From positions 558,001 through 622,000 of the forward strand of contig JAXHMN010000011.1 in NCBI GenBank assembly GCA_034521465.1: DNA of 64,000 nucleotides. Reading direction: 5' to 3'. The translations under genes were made by a program, and so were the position numbers. Shown piece after piece: positions 58,858-64,000 of the stretch. Source of the stretch: SURF-28 sp034521465. GTDB taxonomy: Bacteria; Bacteroidota; Ignavibacteria; Ignavibacteriales; Melioribacteraceae. The notes beneath the pieces are model-generated. The model had not been told where the DNA came from. It made no database searches and saw only the letters and a program-made list of their open reading frames with translations. The stretch's first letter is position 1; each line of letters starts with the position of its first letter.

Positions 58858-59505
58858 TTAACTGCTGATCCCTTTTTTAGTTTTAAATAACCATCGCCGG
58901 CAACAATTTCTCTCAAGACTGCATCTTGCTCGAGGAAGTCTTCCAATCTCTTTGAAATGTTCGAATAAAAATTCCAATCTATCATCTTCGTTCCTAAGTG
59001 CAAGAAGACTTTGCTGTTGTTTGAGGTTCAATCCTGCCTTTTCGGCGATTTTAAAAGATTTTAAATTTGCTTGATAAAATTTATCCCAAAATCTCTCTTC
59101 CAATTCAATTTCTGTTTTGTTGAGAAGGGCTTTAAATTTATTTAATGTTTTATCTTCCAAAGAGTGTGAGGGAGTGTAACGATCTTCGTCAATATAGGGA
59201 GTTATATCAGCAAGTAAATAGCCATCTTCATGTATATCGGTTGAAATTATTTGGAAGCGTTCTTCACCTTTGATTAGTATATCATAACGACCATCCTCAT
59301 AAGTATTTATTATTTCGGAAATGGTTACGTAACTTCCGACGGTTGAAATTGTATCATCCAATTTAGAAACAACTCCGAATCCGGTATTCTCGGATATACA
59401 CCTGTTGATCAATTTTTTATACCTTTCCTCAAAAATGTAAAGAGGATATATTGCACTCGGGTACATTACAAGATTTAACGGGAATATTGGTATTCGAGAA
59501 TTCAT
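58858..59505 (-). CDS. Lon substrate-binding (N-terminal) domain protein, C-terminus uncertain
   Basis: This protein resembles the Lon protease N-terminal domain without the protease: RIPIFPLNLVMYPSAIYPLYIFEERYKKLI (about residues 3-32, in pieces FPLNLVMYP and IFEERYKKL), and GVVSKLDDTISTVGSYVTISEI, DGRYDILIKGEERFQI. The protein-binding PUA-like fold is expected to act as an adaptor; targets are unknown. Near 58935 a frame change gives a more family-like ending, EDFLEQDAVLREIVAGDGYLK, in the other frame, so the annotated end is approximate. The gene is convergent with atpC. Confidence 0.78.
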   Translation of the reverse strand: MNSRIPIFPLNLVMYPSAIYPLYIFEERYKKLINRCISENTGFGVVSKLDDTISTVGSYVTISEIINTYEDGRYDILIKGEERFQIISTDIHEDGYLLADITPYIDEDRYTPSHSLEDKTLNKFKALLNKTEIELEERFWDKFYQANLKSFKIAEKAGLNLKQQQSLLALRNEDDRLEFLFEHFKEIGRLPRARCSLERNCCRRWLFKTKKGISS

Positions 59506-59537
59506 ATTTTATTTATGAGTTTAGTTATGTTATAATA

Positions 59538-59572
59538 TAAAAAAGCCCGGATATTTTAACAATTCCGGGCTA
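59538..59572 (-). terminator. Intrinsic terminator after the SOD gene
   Basis: On the minus strand AGCCCGGA, a loop, TCCGGGCT and a T run, about 27 bp past the SOD stop. Confidence 0.85.
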
Positions 59573-59598
59573 ATAATTCTGCTAAAGAAATGCTGAAA

Positions 59599-60327
59599 TT
59601 ATTTAGCATCCGCATAGTTTTGAGCTACTTGATCCCAATTAATCACATTCCAGAAAGCTGCAATGTAATCAGGTCTTCTGTTTTGGTAATTCAGGTAATA
59701 AGCATGTTCCCAAACGTCAAGACCTAAAATAGGTGTACCTTTTACGTCGGCAACATCCATTAAAGGATTGTCTTGATTAGGAGTAGAAGTTACGGCAATT
59801 GATCCGTCTTCTTTTACAACTAACCAAGCCCAACCAGAACCAAAACGAGTAGCCGCCGCATTAGAAAATGTTTCTTTGAACTTATCAAATGAACCAAATT
59901 CTTTATTAATTGCTTCGGCTAGATCGCCGGTTGGTTTTCCACCCTTGTTTGGACCCATAACAGTCCAGAAAAGTGAATGATTATAATGTCCGCCGCCATT
60001 ATTTCGAACAGCAACAGGATGTTTTGAAACATCTTTAAGAAGCTCTTCAAGTGGTTTACCTTCTAAATCAGTGCCTTCAACTGCACCGTTTAATTTAGAA
60101 ACGTAGCCTGCATGGTGTTTGCCATGATGTATTTCCATCGTTCTCGCATCAATATGCGGTTCTAATGCATCGAAACCATAAGGTAATTCTGGCAATTCAA
60201 ATTTACTCATACTGTTAACACTCCTTGATTTTATTGAACTAATATTATTTGTAACTGCATTAACTTGACTCAATGGAATTGCAGCAGTTGCGAGTCCCAT
60301 TGAATAAATAAATTTTCTTCTGTCCAT
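59599..60327 (-). CDS. Fe/Mn superoxide dismutase with exported N-terminus
   Basis: SOD converts superoxide to O2 and H2O2. The catalytic part has ELPYGFDALEPHIDARTMEIHHGKHH (in pieces YGFDALEPHID, EIHHGKHHAGYV), NGGGHYNHSLFW, FGSGWAWLVV and DVWEHAYYLNYQN, giving the four metal ligands (His, His, Asp, His). Residues 1-24 (MDRRKFIYSMGLATAAIPLSQVNA) are a Tat-like signal with the RRKF pair. An internal ATG at 60210 (residue 40) begins the normal SOD core and has AAGGAG ten bases upstream, so a cytoplasmic form may also be made. The last gene of a four-gene operon. Confidence 0.92.
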   Translation of the reverse strand: MDRRKFIYSMGLATAAIPLSQVNAVTNNISSIKSRSVNSMSKFELPELPYGFDALEPHIDARTMEIHHGKHHAGYVSKLNGAVEGTDLEGKPLEELLKDVSKHPVAVRNNGGGHYNHSLFWTVMGPNKGGKPTGDLAEAINKEFGSFDKFKETFSNAAATRFGSGWAWLVVKEDGSIAVTSTPNQDNPLMDVADVKGTPILGLDVWEHAYYLNYQNRRPDYIAAFWNVINWDQVAQNYADAK

Positions 60328-60351
60328 AATATTTTTCCTAATTTTGTTAAA

Positions 60352-60702
60352 CTAAACACCAAACGACTCGCCGCAGCCGCAGGTTTTTGTTGCATTCGGA
60401 TTATTGAATGTAAAACCTTTACCGTTCAACCCGGAACTGAAATCGAGGGTTGTACCCATTAAGTAAAAGAGACTTTTTCCATCTACAAAAAGTTTTATAC
60501 CGTTTTGTTCAATGGTAGTATCGCCGTCTTTTTGTTCGCCGTCAAACCCAAGTTGATAAGTCATCCCGGAACAACCGCCTCCTTTAATGCCAACTCTGAG
60601 TCCGGCACCGGGTTCAACATTATTTTCTTCCATTATTTTCTTTACTTGGATTGCGGCTTGTTCTGTAATATTTATTTCTTGTGCTGCGGTTTGGTTACTC
60701 AT
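60352..60702 (-). CDS. Iron-sulfur cluster insertion protein, ErpA/IscA family
   Basis: This A-type carrier passes Fe-S clusters to apo-enzymes. The start is ATG 60702 (MSNQTAAQEINITEQAAIQVKKI), backed by AAAGGAG; a frame extension to 60741 overlaps the previous gene and is unlikely. GLRVGIKGGGCSGMTYQLGF has the first Cys, and TKTCGCGESFGV has the CxC at the end. Length is about 116 residues. It lies between the unknown gene and SOD, 24 bp before SOD. Confidence 0.93.
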   Translation of the reverse strand: MSNQTAAQEINITEQAAIQVKKIMEENNVEPGAGLRVGIKGGGCSGMTYQLGFDGEQKDGDTTIEQNGIKLFVDGKSLFYLMGTTLDFSSGLNGKGFTFNNPNATKTCGCGESFGV

Positions 60703-60706
60703 AAAC

Positions 60707-61006
60707 TTACTCCTTTGCTTCTGTTGTTTCTTCTTCAACAATTTTCGGTTTGAAAAAATTCACTTTCCAGGAATTAAAATTCAATCTTAGTAGATCACCA
60801 TTTTGTTCAAGATAGCTTGAAAACTCTTTCATTAATTTTTCTGCCTGAGGATAGGTGATAAAAATATCTTTCTTCTCAAAATATTGTTTTATCGCATATT
60901 GTAGGTCACGTTCAAAAATATTCGAATTGTAAAAAATTGGATACTTCTCTTTCATAAAATTGAAAAAGATTTCTTGATTATTTTTTAATTCTTCGAGATG
61001 GATCAT
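60707..61006 (-). CDS. Uncharacterised protein in the Rrf2-ErpA-SOD operon
   Basis: This 99-residue protein starts MIHLEELKNNQEIFFNFMKEKYP and has alternating charged and hydrophobic stretches, mostly helical by composition, with no signal peptide or membrane segment. It contains a single motif-like region (NIFERDLQYAIKQYFEKKDIF) and no Cys pair. I do not recognise a family. It lies 16 bp after rrf2 and 4 bp before erpA on the same strand, so it is likely tied to Fe-S or redox control. Confidence 0.7.
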   Translation of the reverse strand: MIHLEELKNNQEIFFNFMKEKYPIFYNSNIFERDLQYAIKQYFEKKDIFITYPQAEKLMKEFSSYLEQNGDLLRLNFNSWKVNFFKPKIVEEETTEAKE

Positions 61007-61022
61007 TTATCTATTCCATAAT

Positions 61023-61433
61023 TTAGTTGATGATTTCCTTCAGTGTAGTATTCTGAAATAAGCCCTCAATTTTATCTTGAATCTTGCTGAGCGGATTTCT
61101 TAGACAGCAATCGTTAATTCTGCCGCAATCTTCGATAGTCGGATTAACTACCATGCAATCAGTTAACTGAATTTTCTGATCGACCGCTAAAATCAAATCG
61201 TTTATTGTTAAATTTTCCGGCTTAATGTTAAGAGAATATCCGCCTAATTTGCCCTGCTTAGAAACAATAATTTTATGCTTAACCAAACGCTGCATTAATT
61301 TTGCTAATAAATCATACGGAATATTTTCCTTTTCCGCAATCTCTTTTGTACTTATACATTCAATTTCTTGATTTTTTGCAATATATCTCAAAGCAAGAAT
61401 TGAATATTCAACCGATTTGGCAATTTTTAACAT
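61023..61433 (-). CDS. Rrf2-family transcriptional regulator (IscR-like)
   Basis: This 136-residue regulator has the winged-helix start KIAKSVEYSILALRYIAKN and recognition region IPYDLLAKLMQRLVKHKIIVSKQG, KLGGYSL. Residues near 92-108 contain the cluster-binding-type Cys set: DCMVVNPTIEDCGRINDCCL. Such regulators sense Fe-S, redox or NO state. It is the first gene of the operon with the unknown gene, erpA and SOD. A palindrome 11 bp upstream of its start (61444-61456) is the likely operator, suggesting autoregulation. Confidence 0.9.
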   Translation of the reverse strand: MLKIAKSVEYSILALRYIAKNQEIECISTKEIAEKENIPYDLLAKLMQRLVKHKIIVSKQGKLGGYSLNIKPENLTINDLILAVDQKIQLTDCMVVNPTIEDCGRINDCCLRNPLSKIQDKIEGLFQNTTLKEIIN

Positions 61434-61443
61434 AGTTATATAC

Positions 61444-61456
61444 GACTAATTTAGTC
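61444..61456. promoter_or_regulatory. Candidate Rrf2 operator
   Basis: GACTAATTTAGTC, a palindrome with a single central base, in flanks of AT sequence (ATAC/GATATAAA). It lies just upstream of the rrf2 start, as for known Rrf2-type sites of the form GACTA-x-TAGTC. Confidence 0.65.
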
Positions 61457-61505
61457 TGATATAAAATCTAATAAAGTAGGGTAATAATGTCAAGAGTGGT
61501 CATTA

Positions 61506-61538
61506 AAAAGCCCAACTTCTTGAAGAAGTTGGGCTTTT
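61506..61538 (-). terminator. Intrinsic terminator after nuoN
   Basis: AAAAGCCCAACTTCTT and AAGAAGTTGGGCTTTT form a near-perfect hairpin 8 bp past the nuoN stop, with T-rich flanks. Confidence 0.9.
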
Positions 61539-61545
61539 ATAAAAA

Positions 61546-63058
61546 TTAAACACCGAGAAGAGTTATGCATGTTTTTGCAAAATCAACAATAGGAGTGAAA
61601 TAAACGCCAAAAATTAGTATCGGAATAAGAAGGACTAATACATAAGCAAGATTTCCGGCGGAAGGAAGAATTGGCTCGATTTCTCGATCAGGTTTAGTGA
61701 GGTACATATGTTTCAAAACCCTAATGTAATAATAGAGTGAAACAACGGTGTTGAGTAAAGCTATAAAAGCGACGCCGATCATATTGGCATCTACCAATGC
61801 AATAAATAGATAAAGCTTAGCGATGAAGCCGGCTGTTGGTGGAAGCCCGGTTAATGATACCAGGAAGATTGCAAAGGCAACACCTAAAAACGGAGCTTTA
61901 GCGCCGAGACCGTTGTAATCGTCAATATTTTCTGAACCGGTTCGGTTAGCTATCAGCATTACAACATAGAAAGCTCCGAGATTCATCAACATATAAACGA
62001 AGAAATAAATAAGCACAGCAATCAATCCTTGGTTTGAGAGTACTGCAACCCCAAGTAAAATATATCCGGCATGGGCAATGCTTGAATAGGCGAGCATTCT
62101 TTTTAAGTTATCCTGCCAAAGCGCTGAAAAGTTTCCGAGAGTCATTGTAAGAATTGAAATGACGATAAGAAGAACTTGCCAATCAAATGCAGCTATCAAT
62201 GTCCAATAACCGTCTTCAGAGATAAATGCTGTGAAACCGGTCTGTATAAATCTTATTAATATTGCAAATCCAGCAGCTTTACTAGCAACGGATAGGTATG
62301 CAGTAATTGAGATAGGGGCTCCTTCGTAAACATCGGGAGTCCAAAAATGAAACGGTGCAGCGGAAATTTTGAAACCTATTCCAACAAAAATTAATACTGC
62401 AGAAAATGCCAAGGTAAACAAATTAATTTGAGGACCCTGAATTACCGAATTTATTACGAAAAGATTTGTGCTTCCGGTTATTCCGTAAACTAGAGAAATT
62501 CCGAAAAGCATTAATCCCGAGGAGACAGCTCCATAAATTATATATTTCAATGCAGCTTCACTGTTACGGTCTCTTAATTTTGTAAATCCGGCAAGCACAT
62601 ACGAAGATAACGATAACAACTCGATTGATAAGTAAACCAAAATGAGATCGGAGGCAGAAATCATTACCATCATTCCGAGAACCATTCCGTAGATTAACGC
62701 GTAGTATTCACCGAGACGGTCTTTTATCTTTTCAATTTCCTCTGATGCTGACGAGAAGAATACAATTAATATCGTGGTAACTATGACAAGTAATTTAAAG
62801 TAGGATCCAAACGGATCGACTGCAATCATGCCGAATGTCTTGGCTTCGGATAACTGAGGAGTGAAAGCATGACCTGTTAAACCGAGTTGTTCCAATACAA
62901 GTGAAACCTGTAACAACTAAACCGCCAACAGCAATATAGGGGATGACTCTCTTGTTAGTGTGAAATATAAGATCAAATAGAACGATTAACACCAAGAAAA
63001 CCGAAACCGCGAGTTCGGGATATATATAACTAATATAATTTAGAATATCGCTTGTCAT
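61546..63058 (-). CDS. nuoN: NADH-quinone oxidoreductase subunit N (one frameshift)
   Basis: This is a proton-pumping membrane subunit of complex I. The N-terminal part from 63058 reads MTSDILNYISYIYPELAVSVFLVLIVLFDLIF; the frame changes near 62905 and continues to the end. The core has LIYGMVLGMMVMISASDLILVYLSIELLSLSSYVLAG, PFHFWTPDVYEGAPI and LKRMLAYSSIAHAGYIL. About 13-14 helices are expected; total is about 504 residues. It lies 12 bp downstream of nuoM on the same strand. Confidence 0.9.
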
Positions 63059-63070
63059 TATTTCACCAAA

Positions 63071-64000
63071 TTATAAACCACTCAATGTAAAATTAGTTGC
63101 GCCATTCATCATAAATTCAATTAAAGTATTCATGGATGTATTCATAATGTCTAACATTGCTGAAGGATAAATACCTAAGAAAATTATTATGATAGTCAAT
63201 GGAATAAACATCACATACTCACGAGCATTCAAATCTGTTAGTTGATTCCATTTTTCGTTTAACTTGCCGAAGAAAATTCTTTGAAATGTCCAAAGCATAT
63301 ATGCAGCGCCTAACAAGATGCCTAGTGTAGAAATAATAGCTAAAATTCTGATACTGCTTTCACCGAATGCACCAACAAAGACTAATGCCTCAGAAATAAA
63401 CCCGCTTAAACTCGGAAGACCGAGTGCTGCAAAAAATGCCACTGTAACAAACCCGGTATACACGGGCATTTGATTTGCGAGTCCGCCGAAATCATTAATT
63501 CCTCTAGTATGTGCTCTATCATAAACAACACCGACAATCAAGAAGAGCATCGCAGTAATAGTTCCGTGGTTGAACATTTGAAAGACCGCTCCGGTAATCC
63601 CAACTGATGAAAGCGAGGCCATTCCAAGTAGTACGTAACCCATATGTGAAATAGATGAATAGGCAATAAGTTTTTTGAAATCTTTTTGTGCAAGTGCAAC
63701 AAGAGCACCGTATATAATATTGATCATTCCAAATAATGCAATGTACCACATCAAATCTCGTGTGATATCAGGGAACATTGGATAGCTGATTCTTAATATT
63801 CCGTAAGTACCCATTTTCAAAAGTACACCGGCAAGAATAACAGAAATAGGTGTCGGCGCTTCAACGTGCGCATCCGGCAGCCAAGTATGGAACGGGAACA
63901 TCGGAATTTTTATTGCAAATCCAACAAACAATGCAATATATGCTATGAGCCGTAAATTGTTTGGATTAAAGGGTGATAAAATTCCGTCTTGACTATAATT
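63071..64000 (-). CDS. nuoM: NADH-quinone oxidoreductase subunit M, 3' part
   Basis: The frame is open to the window edge, so the start lies beyond it; 309 residues are visible. FVGFAIKIPMFPFHTWLPDAHVEAPTPISVILAGVLLKMG (in pieces PMFPFHTWLPDAH, EAPTPISVILAG) and KLIAYSSISHMGYVLLG are clear NuoM motifs, as is ALGLPSLSGFISEALVF. It is a proton-pumping antiporter-like subunit. The nuoM then nuoN order is the usual end of a nuo operon. Confidence 0.95.
   Translation of the reverse strand, partial: NYSQDGILSPFNPNNLRLIAYIALFVGFAIKIPMFPFHTWLPDAHVEAPTPISVILAGVLLKMGTYGILRISYPMFPDITRDLMWYIALFGMINIIYGALVALAQKDFKKLIAYSSISHMGYVLLGMASLSSVGITGAVFQMFNHGTITAMLFLIVGVVYDRAHTRGINDFGGLANQMPVYTGFVTVAFFAALGLPSLSGFISEALVFVGAFGESSIRILAIISTLGILLGAAYMLWTFQRIFFGKLNEKWNQLTDLNAREYVMFIPLTIIIIFLGIYPSAMLDIMNTSMNTLIEFMMNGATNFTLSGL

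Overview
The window looks like a piece of an Ignavibacteria/Chlorobi-lineage (Bacteroidota superphylum) chromosome. The DNA is AT-rich. Secreted proteins end in a type IX (Por) sorting domain with the NYPNPFNPST signature typical of that group. There is a TonB-dependent receptor with a carboxypeptidase-like N-terminal domain, an atpD-atpC pair separate from the rest of the ATP synthase genes, and a HydE maturase. The lineage call is inference from gene style; no 16S rRNA gene is present. The gene set suggests a heterotrophic, facultatively anaerobic cell: NADH dehydrogenase, ATP synthase and superoxide dismutase together with two ferredoxin-linked 2-oxoacid oxidoreductases and a hydrogenase maturase.

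Layout. 0-8.8 kb: acyl-CoA synthetase (partial), a GNAT-nitrilase fusion, a tRNA-Cys/tRNA-Gly locus with a GIY-YIG gene and broken tRNA copies, pcm, miaA, an AtuA pair and prfB. 9-18.7 kb: YjbQ, a glycosyltransferase, an alkyltransferase-like protein, PspC and toastrack membrane proteins, nadE-dsbD, and korAB. 18.9-24.5 kb: nrnA-pepA, then a LolCDE-type exporter on the minus strand. 24.7-25.9 kb: a tRNA cluster (Pro, Arg, His, Glu, Glu) with a tandem duplication and tRNA-Glu fragments. 26-36 kb: an acyltransferase, a TonB receptor plus type IX-sorted protein behind a candidate Pho box, then a zone with very many frameshifts (LD-carboxypeptidase and a large secreted protein). 36-36.9 kb: a RAYT transposase flanked by REP-like double hairpins. 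37-43.7 kb: hydE, a lipoprotein, DUF58, a GxxExxY protein between inverted repeats, glmM, nth and a DMT permease. 43.8-50.8 kb: a complete 2-oxoacid dehydrogenase and lipoylation operon (lpdA-lipB-E1 alpha/beta fusion-E2-lipA). 50.8-53.8 kb: a badly broken subtilisin-like type IX-sorted protease. 54-56.8 kb: a four-subunit vor/kor operon. 57-58.8 kb: atpDC. 58.9-61.5 kb: a Lon-N domain protein and an Rrf2-unknown-ErpA-SOD operon. 61.5-64 kb: nuoN and nuoM (partial).

Sequence quality matters here. About fifteen otherwise normal housekeeping genes carry one or two single-base frameshifts (for example glmM, nth, korA, nuoN, vorC and the E1 gene). One tRNA has an extra base, and one frameshift lies in a run of A. 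The simplest reading is uncorrected assembly indels. I therefore annotate these genes over their whole extent and do not call them pseudogenes. The 32.1-35.9 kb and 50.8-53.8 kb zones are much more damaged than the rest and may be genuine decay, low coverage, or collapsed copies of multi-copy secreted protein genes. The prfB frameshift is different: it is the conserved programmed site.

The most interesting structures are the RAYT/REP family with dispersed copies through the window; a palindromic repeat family bracketing the GxxExxY gene; a four-fold 11-bp-periodic TTAACA array before the TonB receptor; an exported superoxide dismutase with an internal ribosome site that could also make a cytoplasmic form; a UAA-containing prfB frameshift site; and a GIY-YIG gene lying between duplicated tRNA-Cys ends.
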